Shown here: positions 1 through 9,454 of the stretch, piece after piece | How positions within the stretch are numbered: position 1 is the first letter of the stretch | How the letters are laid out: every line of letters starts with the position of its first letter | Assembly: GCF_000003815.2 (NCBI RefSeq) | Contig: NC_049981.1 | Coordinates: 4,376,437-4,440,436 of the forward strand | Source: Branchiostoma floridae | Lineage: Eukaryota; Chordata; Leptocardii; Amphioxiformes; Branchiostomatidae | DNA length: 64,000 nucleotides | Reading direction: 5' to 3' | Made by a program: the position numbers and the translations under genes | The notes under the pieces: generated by a model | The model's input: only the letters and a program-made list of their open reading frames with translations | Databases searched by the model: none | Told to the model about the DNA's origin: nothing

Positions 1-1
1 T

Positions 2-128
2 ACAAACAGACGTCAGTACCAGGATCAGGTCACCTTCACCTGTAACACAGGGTACAACCTGGCCGGCCAAACCAGACTTACCTGTCTTGTGAATGGTACC
101 TGGAGTGCAAGTCCGCCTACATGCAACC
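2..128 (+). CDS. Gene A CCP exon, partial
   Basis: Enters the window in frame 2. Shows the second to fourth Cys (FTCN, LTC, PTC) and the Trp. The exon is closed by GTTAGT, a weak donor compared with the GTAAG used by most neighbours. The first Cys lies outside the window. Confidence 0.85.
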
Positions 129-1461
129 GTTAGTAATCATGTTGTTTATTTTTAAACATCCCCACTGAACAAATTGTGTTCAAGCTGTACATTTTCTACT
201 CTGTAAAAGGCTCACATTGTGTTATTAATGTCAAGACTAATACAGTGCCCTTCTTATCATATTTTCTATTACAGCCATTCAATGTCCGGCTCCGACTGCA
301 CCATTAAACGGAGCGATAAGTCCTACCGGCTCGCAAAACTACCAGACGACAGTCAGCTACACCTGTAACAACGGATACTTACGGAACGGCGCTGCTGATG
401 CCACGTGCCAAGCTGACGGAACATGGAGCAACCTTGTTCTAACATGCACACGTAAGATGACGAAATTGTATTATACTGACACTTATCAGACGATAAAGAG
501 AGCAATGAAGGCACATATTGTGTTCAAAGCATTACAGACGGTTATAGATTCAAACCCGTTCCTTTTTTTCTTATAAGCACAGAAATATTTACATTATGAG
601 ATCCGCGTAATAAAATGTTATTGACCATTTCAGCCAGACCGTGTCCGGCGTTGACGGCCCCAACAAACGGGGCACGGTCACCAACTACCGGTTCAAACTT
701 CTACACGAACACGATATCGTTTACCTGCAACTCGGGATATCAACTAACCGGAACCTCTCCTCTAACGTGCCAAGCTGACGGAACATGGAACAATCCTGTT
801 CCAACATGCACACGTAAGTTGAATTTGACACTCATATATACAGACCATTTCTAGCAAAATGTAGTTATGTAGATACCTGCACTATGGTAGTTAGAGCAAA
901 TTAAAAGTGAGCGACCGAAGCGAACTTCTACCAGGACACGGTTACGTTCACCTGTAGTTTGTGGGTACCAACTGAACGGAGTCTTACATGTGATGTGCCA
1001 ATCTGACAGTATACTGTCTAGCAATGTCCATAGAATTGTTGTATACATATACAGTATTCAGAAGATGATATTTAGACACAATCCGTTCGTCGACGTCAAC
1101 AGGCGTCAATCTGCGCATATTCATGTTATAATAGGTAAATAGTAATAAAGGTTTTGATCATTTCAGGTATACAATGTCCGGTGTTGTCGGCCCCAACTAA
1201 TGGAATTCGGACACCGGCGACCGGAGCGAACTTCTAACAGGACACGATCACCTTCGCCTGTAACAACGGCTATGTACGGGTGGGAGATTTCGATAGCAGG
1301 TGTCAAGCTAACGGACAATGGACTAATCCCGTCTCAACATGCACACGTAAGATGTTTTTGACACTGATAAAGATGCGATGAATTTCTGGCAAAATGTACC
1401 TTTTTAACAACTACGTATAGTAATGAGAGCAGAGGGACTCGAATGTCCCCTCGCATCAATG

Positions 1462-1529
<68 letters not shown>

Positions 1530-4500
1530 GATGGCATGCAAACAGACGTCTACAAACAAACTGACATTACTTTACTTTTGCACGGCTGGTGTACGAAAGT
1601 TTGATAAGTCTTGGGGGTGGGGTGGGGGGTGTTATGGGGTGTAAAAAAAGGAAAATGCATATAAAGCAAAATTTTAATGACAAATGGACGATGGTATTGC
1701 CGGTAGTAATAAATGATTAAAAAATTGAAAAAAAAGAAAGTGCATCAGCTCGAGTTAGAACGCAAACTCGGAAGCCTAATATATACGAGTGCTAGTAAAG
1801 ATTCCAGATAACTATGTTATACGAGATGGAAGAGCGTATTAGGGAAGAGTATACGGGGAGAGCATATTAGACACTTATTACTACATGTATTTCAAACGTT
1901 GGCAAAAGACGTTGCTCTGTATACACTGCTTTCCTCAAAAGGTTCTTGAACAAGACTGGTAAACCTTTTCAGCCAGGCAATGTCCGACGTTGACCACTCC
2001 AGTAAACGGAGCACTTAGTTCTGCCGGGCCATACTTCTACCCGAACCAGGTTACAGTCACCTGTAACTCGGGATACCAAAGGAACGGAGTCTCTCCTGTG
2101 ACGTGCCAAGCCGACGGAACATGGAGCAACCCTGTCCCAACATGCACACGTAAGATGGTTTTGAACATATTATTACCAGTAATTTCTAGCAAAAATGTAG
2201 TTTTCACAGGCAAAAATTCTAATAGCGAGAAAATATTAAGAAAGGTTGCCACTCTCAGTATTGAAATGCTGGAAAAATGACGACTATAATCCAATTGTGC
2301 ATTGCACAAACATACACTAGATGTTGGTGAGAGAGCTGCTATAAACAATTCAATAAATATGTCCCTCTATGTGCATGTCTTAAAAGTCCTTAATAAACCA
2401 TTACAGCCGTACAATGTCCGGCGTTGATTGCCCCAACTTACGGAGCGCTGAATCCCCCGGCTGGACCATACGTCTACCAAAACCAGGTTACAGTCACATG
2501 TAACTCTGGATACCAACTGAACGGAGTCTCTCCCCTAACGTGCCAAGCTGACGGAGCATGGAGTAATGCAGTTCCAACATGCACACGTAAGTTGATACAT
2601 GATAGCAACTGTACTATTGTACCATTGAATTGCATTATTCATGCATTAAGATGATGGCACAGAAATTATAACAAACCAATTTCATGACTTACGTATATTA
2701 AAATAGAATAGACTTACATCGCGATAGGCGTTGTGCCTCTTAGATAATTTATAGATCCCCTTCAGAAAGTGTTATTGATCATTTCAGCCATACAATGTCC
2801 GGTTTTAAATGCTCCAACCAATGGAGCACGGACGCCCCCTACCGGAGAAAACTCCTATCAGGACGTGATCACGTTCACCTGTAGCTCGGGATACGTACGG
2901 AACGGTGCTTTTGATACGACATGCCAAGCCGACGGAACATGGAGCAACCCTGTTCCAACGTGCGAACGTAAGCTGAGTTTGCAAATTATGAAGGATGAAA
3001 GCGTTTACTAGCATGCTGTTCAGATAACTATTTTGCTAGAAAGGAAGAGACAAAACTTTGGACCTTCTAGCAAATCCTTTTGGAATTGCAGAGGCATTTC
3101 TGTCTAAAAGAGGATAACTCAAAGGAATAATGGATTTCTAATGATTTTTACACAAAGATGTACAAAACAAAATACAAATGATGCAAAATAGGAGGACATT
3201 TGCATAATTAATAAGAATATTTTATCGTAGCAGGTCTTCTGTTTTTAGAGCCTATAAGGTTATTCATCAAGTCCATTTTATCATTACAGCCAGACAATGT
3301 AATTCGTTGACGGCACCATCTAACGGAGCGCTGAGTCCTGCTGCACCGCACAACTTCCCTGCCACGGTTACGTTCACCTGTAACACGAGATACGTACGGA
3401 ACGGCGCTCAAACTACGACGTGCCAAGCTGACGGATCATGGAGCAACCCTACTCCAACATGCATATGTAAGACAACTCGCAAATTGATATCTACTGGGAA
3501 TTTTCAACGATTTGATGTACTGGTATGTAGGCATCTCCATAAACATATTAGAAAGAAATAGTATGATCTGTGTGACGTCTGTACAGAATTATATCTCCGT
3601 AATAAAAGGTTACTGAACATTTCAGCCGGACAGTGTTCGACGTTGACGGCCCCAACAAACGGAGCGCTGAGTCCTCTCGGAGCGACGTCCTTCGGGAATA
3701 CAGTAACGTTCACCTGTAACTCGGGATACCTACTGTACGGCGCAACTACATCGACGTGCCAAGCTGGGGGAGCATGGAGTAATACTGTACCAACATGCAG
3801 ACGTAAAACGACGTTTAATTTGACATACACTGACAAGTTCCGTCTAATTTTAGTATACGTAGGATGAACGGATGGGTTTCAAAATGATTAATGCTAAACA
3901 CATTTTTCTTCATACAAAAACATGATTGGCGTAATAGTTATAACGCGTCATTTGTTCTTTAGCACAGAAATATATCTTCGAAATAAGAAGTATTTGCCCA
4001 TTTCAGCCGTACCATGTCCACCGTTGGCGAACCCATCTAAAGGAGCGCTGAGTCCCCTAGGACCATATGCCTACCCGAACCAGGTTACGGTCACATGTAA
4101 CTCGGGATATGACCTGGATGGAGTCACTCCTGTGACGTGCCAAGCTGACGGAACGTGGACCAATTCTGTTGGAACATGCAGACGTAAGATAACTTTCGAC
4201 TCATCGATATTTGCAGTGCTACGTTACTTCTACCCCTAAAATGGGTATATGAATTGAATGAACAAAAATAACTTTTAAAAAGCGGTTTGGGCGTCCACTT
4301 GCAATATCTAGAGAGTTTTACTTGTAAAATTTATTCACAAGGTAGTAAAGAGAGTATTAAAAGGGAATTGTTTGACCTACTTTGACCAAACTTTAGCCAG
4401 GACCGGCCAATAATTTGTTCGGCAGCCAAGGCAGTCATTCCCGAGGACCTTCCATAAGCACTACGTGGACGTGCCATGTAGGAAAAGACTTGCCGGTCTG

Positions 4501-7500
4501 GCTAGGACTCTCGGTGTGTTTATCGAATGTCCTCGGAAAAGTATTGTCTTTGCCATCAAACAATTTTAGTATGAAGCATAGTCACTAGATTCATTGTGGT
4601 GCAGGTAAAATGTTTCTGGTGTAGGTGATATTCAATGTTACCTGCACCAGTGCAGATTTGCAGAAAAAAAGTATTTTGAGCCGATAAGGTTCTTCATCAA
4701 GTCTATTCTATTCTTACAGCCAGACAATGTAACGCGTTGACGGCCCCGACTAACGGAGCGCTGAGTCCTGCCGCACCGCACAACTACCCTGCCACTGTTA
4801 CGTTCTCCTGTAATGCAGGACACGTAGTGAATGGCGCTGAAACTACGAAGTGCCAAACTGACGGCTCATGGAGCAGCCCTGTTCCAACATGCACACAAAC
4901 ACGTAATATATGCTAGCAAAGTCAGTCGGAATTTTAATAGTAAGAATTAATATAGTATCAGACCAATGAATGATAATCATGGATCGAAAGGGGACATTTT
5001 TTTGGCATCTTCAATATAATCATAAGTTATATCGCAATGAAAAGTTCTTGAAATTTCAGCCGGGCAATGTTCGGTGTTGTCGGCGCCAACTAACGGAGCA
5101 CGGACGCCCCCTACCGGATCGAACTCATTTGGGAATACAATTACGTTCATATGTAACTCGGGACACGTACTGAACGGCGCGACAACTGCAACATGCCAAA
5201 CTGACGGAACATGGAGTAGTCCTGTTCCAACATGCACACGTAAGATGAATTCTCAGTAGATATATACCATCCGTATCCATTGAGTCTTTGCGTACGATTC
5301 AAATGTCGGATAAGTTATTGACTTATGCTAATAAATGTAAATGGTAGAATATACAGCTTTTGTTTACTTTTCTTTATTTAAAACATGATGGACAGGTATA
5401 GATGACAAGGCGTCGTTTTTCTAATCTTTAGTGCATAGACCCGCGAAATAAAATGCTGTTAATAGTTATGTCCAAGGAAAGTACGTGACCCCATAGATAA
5501 CCTAAAAGCATTAGTAGTTTATTGGACATACTTTCTAGCATGTCTTAAGAATCCATGTAACAAAAGTTACTGGCCATTTCAGCCAGACCATGTCCAGCGT
5601 TGACGACCCCGACAAACGGAGCGCTGAGTCCCCCCGGAACGTACACCTACCCGAACCAGGTTACGGTCACCTGTAACTCGGGATACCAACTGAACGGAGT
5701 CTCTCCTGTGACGTGCCAAGCTGACGGAACATGGAGCAACCCTATTCCAACATGCACACGTACATGTAAGACGACCTGCAAGTTGATATATGCTAGCAAT
5801 TCTAGAGCATTGTAGCATGTCAAAAAGAAGAATATAGTATCACAAAACGGAAACTACATGACAGCCTTTCCTTCGCCAAACTATATACGGCTCAAATATA
5901 GATAATCATGGATCAAAAGGCGGAGATGTTTGTTACGGAATATCCAGTATGCACATGCATGGCAATTAATGGTTATTGAACTTTCAGCCGGGGAATGTTC
6001 AGCGTTGTCGGCCCCAACTAACGGATCGCGGACGCCCCCTACCGGAGCAAACTTCTTCGGGAATACAGTAACATTCACCTGTAACGCGGGATTCGTACGG
6101 AACGGCGCGACAACTGCAACATGCCAAACTGACGGAACATGGAGTAGTCCTGTTCCAACATGCACACGTAAGATGAATTCTCAGTTGATATATACCATCC
6201 GTATCCATTGAATCTTTGCGCACGATTCAAATGTCGGATAAGTTATTGACTTATGCTAATAAATGTAAATGGTAGAATATACAGCTTTTGTTTACTTTTC
6301 TTTATTTAAAACGTGATAGACAGGTATAGATGACATGGCGTCGTTTTTCTAATCTTTAGTGCATAGACCCGCGAAATAAAATGCTGTTAATAGTTCTGTG
6401 CAAGGAAAGTACGTGACCCCATAGATAACCTAAAAACATAGTAGTAGTTTATTGGACATACTTTCTAGCATGTCTTAAGAACCCATGTAACAAAAGTTAC
6501 TGGCCATTTCAGCCAGACCATGTTCAGCGTTGACGACCCCGACAAACGGAGCGCTGAGTCCCCCCGGAACGTACACCTACCCGAACCAGGTTACGGTCAC
6601 CTGTAACTCGGGATACCAACTGAACGGAGTCTCTCCTGTGACGTGCCAAGCTGACGGAACATGGAGCAACCTTGTTGGAACATGCACACGTACATGTAAG
6701 ACGACCTGCAAGTTGATATTTGCTAGCAATTCCAGAGCATTGTAGCATGTAAAAAAGAAGAATATAGTATCACAAAACGGAAACTACATGACAGCCTTTC
6801 CTTCGCCAAACTATATACGGCTCAAATATAGATAATCACGGATCAAAAGGCGGAGATGTTTGTTACGGAATATCCAGTATGCACATGCATTGCAATTAAT
6901 ATTTATGGTTCTTGAACTTTTAGTCGGGCAATGTTCAGCGTTGTCGGCCCCAACTAACGGATCGCGGACGCCCCCTACCGGAGCAAACTTCTTCGGGAAT
7001 ACGGTAACATTCACCTGTAACACGGGATACGTACGGAACGGCGCTGCTACCGCTACGTGCCAATCTGACGGAACATGGACTAATCCTATTCCAACGTGCA
7101 CACGTAAGATGAGATTTTAGTTGATACATACCATCAGTTTCAAGTTAGTCTTAGTGTGCGTGATATTCTCACTTAGGATGAGTTTCAAATTGATTTATTT
7201 GATTTGATTTATCAATTCATTTAGCCAGACAATGTCCGGCGTTGATGGCCCCAACTAACGGAGCGCTGAGTCCTCCCGGACCGTACTCCTACCAGACCCA
7301 GGTTACGGTCACCTGTAACTCGGGATACCAACTGAACGGAGTCTCCCCTGTGGCGTGCCAAGCGAACGGAACATGGAGTAACATTGTCCCAACATGCATA
7401 CGTAAGACGTGTTTGACAGATATACAAGTATTGAATGTCTAAAGGTTAGACTTATTGAACTGTGCAAAGGACTGCTCATTCGGCTTGGGCATTGAATCAT

Positions 7501-9454
7501 ATTGTTCATGCAGTATTGATAGATAATAGTATTTCTAGGTTTTCCAATATTAATCTAGATTTATTCCGCTTTAACGATAATCAGAAATTGGTACAATCTT
7601 GTTATTTACAGAAGTTGACTTCTGTATTCCCAATCCGTGTAAAAATGGAGGAACTTGTATCCATCGGGACAGTGGCTTCCAATGCGCATGTCCGGCTGGC
7701 TATGAAGGAGATACTTGTCAAACAGGTAAGTCACTCGTCTTTAATATTCATACACCTTTCTGGTAGTCCTTCTCTATCCACTGGTACATTACGCATGTAT
7801 AGATGCAGAAGACCTGACGAAAGTCACTGTGCTTTAAGTTACTTTGTTAATAAAGACTACCTTTGTCTAAAACGCAAACTAATATAGCCATTATTATGTG
7901 TTCAGTCGTTCATCTGAGTGTGTTGGTAGTAATCATATTTTTGCTAAACTTTCTTTCAACACAAATTAAATGGTTTGGAAGAAGCAAATTTTCAACAACC
8001 GATACGGATGATCAATCACTTTATAATATAAATTCGTTGGAGTTACAGGCAGGTGATCTTTATCAACACGTGATCTTGTGGATATGTGACGTCAGCAATT
8101 GGTCAAACATGGCAGGAAGCATATTGTGCCCGCCGTCTTTGATCCGTCATTTCCGGAATGTCGTCGATTAATGTTCATATTAAAAATCGAGAAATATTTG
8201 GTATTCTGTCAAGTTACTTTTTAACAAAAGAAAAATACTTGGCTTTACAGAAAGGCCAATTTTTGGAGTTGGGGTCGTGGTGGGTGCCGCAGTCGGCAGC
8301 CTTGTGGGAGGACTGCTGCTAGTGGGCGCTGTTACACTCCTTATTCTATGTTGCCGGAAGGCGAAGAACAAAGAGCATAACATAGGTAAAGTACACCAAA
8401 AAGCAGCTACTCAAGAAACTGGGTATGGTTTTGGAAACGGTCAGACGTTTCAAACAACATCCGTTTGTTTGTTTTTGTTTGTTTGTTTGTTTATTTTGAT
8501 CTCCAATTAGAGTTACAAGTATTATCATAACTCTATTCTTCCTGGAGTCGTCCATCAACATTACAAATTAAAACAACTAAATAACATAAAGTCAACAAAA
8601 ATACATGTATACAGTATGACACGAGAAAAACTGAGGTAAACTGATTGCAAAAATGTAACATAAACTCAGTAAACGGAAGTAATGAGGAGGGGTCAGAGGT
8701 CAAAGGCTATAACATAAATACCAAAACATCAATCGTTGTAACAATAAATAAAATAACCAAGTGGGTGTGATTAACAAAGAAATCATCCACAAACACAATT
8801 AATAATTGATTTGTAGCTACATCATATCAAGTTACAAATCCGTTGTTTTTCGCCAATGACTTTGTCTTTTGGCATATCTTATCATTTGGATGTTTCATCC
8901 TCACCGAAGTAAAGTACTTGTATATCTTCAATCATTCAAAAAGGTGGTTCTGGAATGCAAATTCTCTTCTCAGTACTTGTTTTACTTCACATTCTTTACA
9001 ATGTGATAAGAGATTTTAAACTAGAGTTCATGTGTTGTGGTATGAATATTCTTTTTTTTTAATTCACAAAGTTATGAGAAAACTAGTTAACAGATAGTAG
9101 TTCTGTCATAAATTACAGATTAACATTAATTCATATTCATAAATCTATTCTGTGAATGTATACATCCATTTGCTGGACAACTAAGTCTAAGAATCTTCAC
9201 TCTTCCGCACTGTTGTAGCGGAGGCAGTGTACGAAGACGTCCACACACCAGGCAGGGCGGTGTCTCAGCGATCCGGAACCGGAAGTGAAGTTTACTCCTA
9301 TCCCATGGCACCCCTGCCTGTGCCTCCGCTTCCGGTCCAACCTAGCGGCCATTACCAGGAGCTGAGGCCAGCGGTGTACCAGAGTCTACAAAGGAACCAG
9401 CTTACAGCACCCCAATCTCAGAGCGCCACTATCTCACATGATTTTTCAAGGTAG
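2..9454 (+). CDS. Gene A: multi-CCP, EGF, transmembrane receptor-like protein (5' end missing)
   Basis: Spliced gene read across about 20 exons: CCP exons from base 2 to 7401, EGF 7612-7725, TM 8251-8385, tail 9219-9454 ending in TAG. Each CCP exon is 177-183 nt, phase 1-1, and carries four Cys, an invariant Trp and the pattern QCPxLTAPxNG ... FTCNxGY ... CQADGTWS ... PTC. Predicted to be a type I membrane protein with an adhesive or recognition ectodomain (CCP modules bind proteins or glycans in complement regulators and adhesion receptors). No signal peptide is seen because the gene starts upstream of the window. Its 3' exons and introns are paralogous to those of gene B. One CCP exon (1167-1346) has an in-frame stop and must be skipped or marks a null allele. 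The family assignment is firm; ligand and function are unknown. Confidence 0.88.
275..451 (+). CDS. Gene A CCP exon ([12 protein letters not shown])
   Basis: 177 nt, acceptor TATTACAG, donor GTAAG, phase 1-1. All four CCP Cys and the Trp are present. PLNG and NLVLTC are small departures from the local consensus. Confidence 0.88.
634..813 (+). CDS. Gene A CCP exon ([12 protein letters not shown])
   Basis: 180 nt, acceptor CCATTTCAG, donor GTAAG. Four Cys present. Carries the NFYTNTI stretch also found in the gene B exon at 38297-38476, so this CCP subtype is shared between the two genes. Confidence 0.9.
905..1034 (+). pseudogene. Decayed CCP exon relic
   Basis: Central and 3' parts of a CCP exon are recognisable (CGAACTTCTACCAGGACACG, then TTCACCTGTAG, GGTACCAACTGAACGGAGTC, and TGCCAATCTGACA). 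An inserted base near the second Cys and loss of the 5' third, the Trp and the donor break it. No usable acceptor or donor. Confidence 0.7.
1167..1346 (+). pseudogene. Gene A CCP exon with in-frame stop
   Basis: Good acceptor (ATCATTTCAG) and donor (GTAAG), four Cys, 180 nt, phase 1-1. The codon that is Tyr in its neighbours (NFYQD) is TAA at 1235-1237. Because the exon is symmetric, skipping it keeps the gene in frame. Also shows QWTN in place of TWSN. A null allele or a sequencing error are alternatives. Confidence 0.75.
1465..1528. repeat. (TA)n microsatellite
   Basis: About 64 bp of uninterrupted alternating T and A inside a gene A intron. Open frames reading Ile-Tyr repeats through it are artefacts. 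Confidence 0.97.
1529..1972. other. Intron without recognisable element
   Basis: Contains a G-rich run near 1610-1640 (GGGGTGGGGTGG type) and A-rich stretches. No CCP remnant or TIR seen. Confidence 0.5.
1973..2149 (+). CDS. Gene A CCP exon ([12 protein letters not shown])
   Basis: 177 nt, acceptor CCTTTTCAG, donor GTAAG. Belongs to the [14 protein letters not shown] subtype, which recurs at 4007, 5583 and 6513. Confidence 0.9.
2407..2586 (+). CDS. Gene A CCP exon ([12 protein letters not shown])
   Basis: 180 nt, acceptor CCATTACAG, donor GTAAG. Four Cys. One extra codon in the NPPAGPY loop relative to the 177-nt exons. Confidence 0.9.
2788..2967 (+). CDS. Gene A CCP exon ([12 protein letters not shown])
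   Basis: 180 nt, acceptor ATCATTTCAG, donor GTAAG. Last residues read PTCE instead of PTCT. The RNGAFDTTC stretch resembles the stop-containing exon at 1167. Confidence 0.9.
3290..3466 (+). CDS. Gene A CCP exon ([12 protein letters not shown])
   Basis: 177 nt, acceptor TCATTACAG, donor after PTCI. The Pro after the first Cys is Asn. Paralogous to the exon at 4720, including about 45 bp of upstream intron (AAGGTTATTCATCAAGTCCA versus AAGGTTCTTCATCAAGTCTA). Confidence 0.9.
3626..3802 (+). CDS. Gene A CCP exon ([12 protein letters not shown])
   Basis: 177 nt, acceptor ACATTTCAG, donor GTAAAA. Four Cys. Uses CQAGGAWSN instead of CQADGTWSN. Confidence 0.9.
4007..4183 (+). CDS. Gene A CCP exon ([12 protein letters not shown])
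   Basis: 177 nt, acceptor CCCATTTCAG, donor [18 protein letters not shown] subtype; ends VGTCR. Confidence 0.9.
4720..4902 (+). CDS. Gene A CCP exon ([12 protein letters not shown])
   Basis: 183 nt, acceptor TTCTTACAG, donor GTAATA after two extra codons (PTCTQT). Paralogue of the exon at 3290. The second Cys sits in SCNAGH rather than TCNSGY. Confidence 0.88.
5060..5239 (+). CDS. Gene A CCP exon ([12 protein letters not shown])
   Basis: 180 nt, acceptor GAAATTTCAG, donor GTAAG. First member of a repeated trio (5060, 5988, 6924) with homologous flanking introns. Confidence 0.9.
5583..5765 (+). CDS. Gene A CCP exon ([12 protein letters not shown]) with twin donors
   Basis: Acceptor CCATTTCAG. 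Two GT donors six bases apart (GTACAT after 5759; GTAAGA after 5765), both phase 1, so use of either keeps frame and adds or removes two codons. I chose 5765 because GTAAGA is the stronger match. Near-identical to 6513-6695. Confidence 0.87.
5988..6167 (+). CDS. Gene A CCP exon ([12 protein letters not shown])
   Basis: 180 nt, acceptor AACTTTCAG, donor GTAAG. Second copy of the 5060 type. Its downstream intron is almost identical to that after 5239. Confidence 0.9.
6513..6695 (+). CDS. Gene A CCP exon ([12 protein letters not shown]) with twin donors
   Basis: Copy of 5583-5765 with CPAL changed to CSAL and NPIPTC changed to NLVGTC. Same GTACATGTAAG double donor (after 6689 or 6695). Confidence 0.87.
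6924..7103 (+). CDS. Gene A CCP exon ([12 protein letters not shown])
   Basis: 180 nt, acceptor AACTTTTAG, donor GTAAG. Third member of the 5060 type; [17 protein letters not shown] near the end. Confidence 0.9.
7225..7401 (+). CDS. Gene A last CCP exon ([12 protein letters not shown])
   Basis: 177 nt, acceptor AATTCATTTAG, donor GTAAG. Four Cys. The intron that follows is homologous to the one after 41102 in gene B. Confidence 0.9.
7612..7725 (+). CDS. Gene A EGF-like exon
   Basis: 114 nt, phase 1-1, acceptor TTATTTACAG, donor GTAAG. Six Cys ([14 protein letters not shown] ... [14 protein letters not shown]) in EGF spacing. The Asn/Asp pattern for Ca binding is incomplete. Juxtamembrane module; its gene B counterpart at 41298 is frameshifted. 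Confidence 0.9.
7893..8126. repeat. Intronic about 230-bp conserved repeat, copy 1 (E-box plus CRE)
   Basis: Shares CACGTGATCTTGTGGATATG followed by TGTGACGTCAGCAA and GGTCAAAC with 46480-46702, and more loosely with 29287-29532. CACGTG and TGACGTCA are palindromic core sites for bHLH and CREB/ATF factors; regulatory use is only inferred. Confidence 0.7.
8251..8385 (+). CDS. Gene A transmembrane exon
   Basis: 135 nt, phase 1-1, acceptor GGCTTTACAG, donor GTAAAG. One hydrophobic span rich in Gly, Val, Leu and Ala ([20 protein letters not shown]), then a [10 protein letters not shown] stop-transfer cluster. Gly-spaced residues (GxxxG-like) could favour helix pairing. The paired Cys next to the basic cluster are candidate palmitoylation sites (inference); gene B keeps one of them. 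Confidence 0.92.
9219..9454 (+). CDS. Gene A cytoplasmic tail exon
   Basis: Acceptor CTGTTGTAG, ends at TAG. About 78 residues. In order: VYEDV, a [10 protein letters not shown] stretch, a proline-rich [11 protein letters not shown] block (PxxP, SH3-like), then HYQEL and VYQSL, two YxxL motifs four residues apart. Nearly identical to the gene B tail, implying selection on the motifs. YxxL can serve AP-2 endocytosis or, when phosphorylated, SH2 binding; neither is shown here. Confidence 0.92.

Larger units (their letters stand above)
5060..6923 (+). repeat. Recent tandem duplication of a two-CCP unit (about 930 bp x 2)
   Basis: Unit 1 is 5060-5987 (928 bp), unit 2 is 5988-6923 (936 bp), followed by a third copy of the first exon at 6924. 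Exons and introns both match closely: AAGATGAATTCTCAG after each first exon and CTATATACGGCTCAAATATA at 5881 and 6811. Similarity in introns shows the duplication is recent. Confidence 0.92.

Noticed and set aside
1334-1644. Open frames of repeated Ile-Tyr on both strands
   Set aside because: They are translations of the (TA)n microsatellite.
7462-7887. 141-codon open frame overlapping the gene A EGF exon
   Set aside because: It is the EGF exon read in the wrong frame; the six-Cys frame with matching splice phases is the real one.
9380-9412. Classical ITAM in the receptor tails
   Set aside because: The two YxxL motifs are only four residues apart and ITIM position -2 residues are Gly or Ala, so I call them YxxL motifs, not an ITAM or ITIM.
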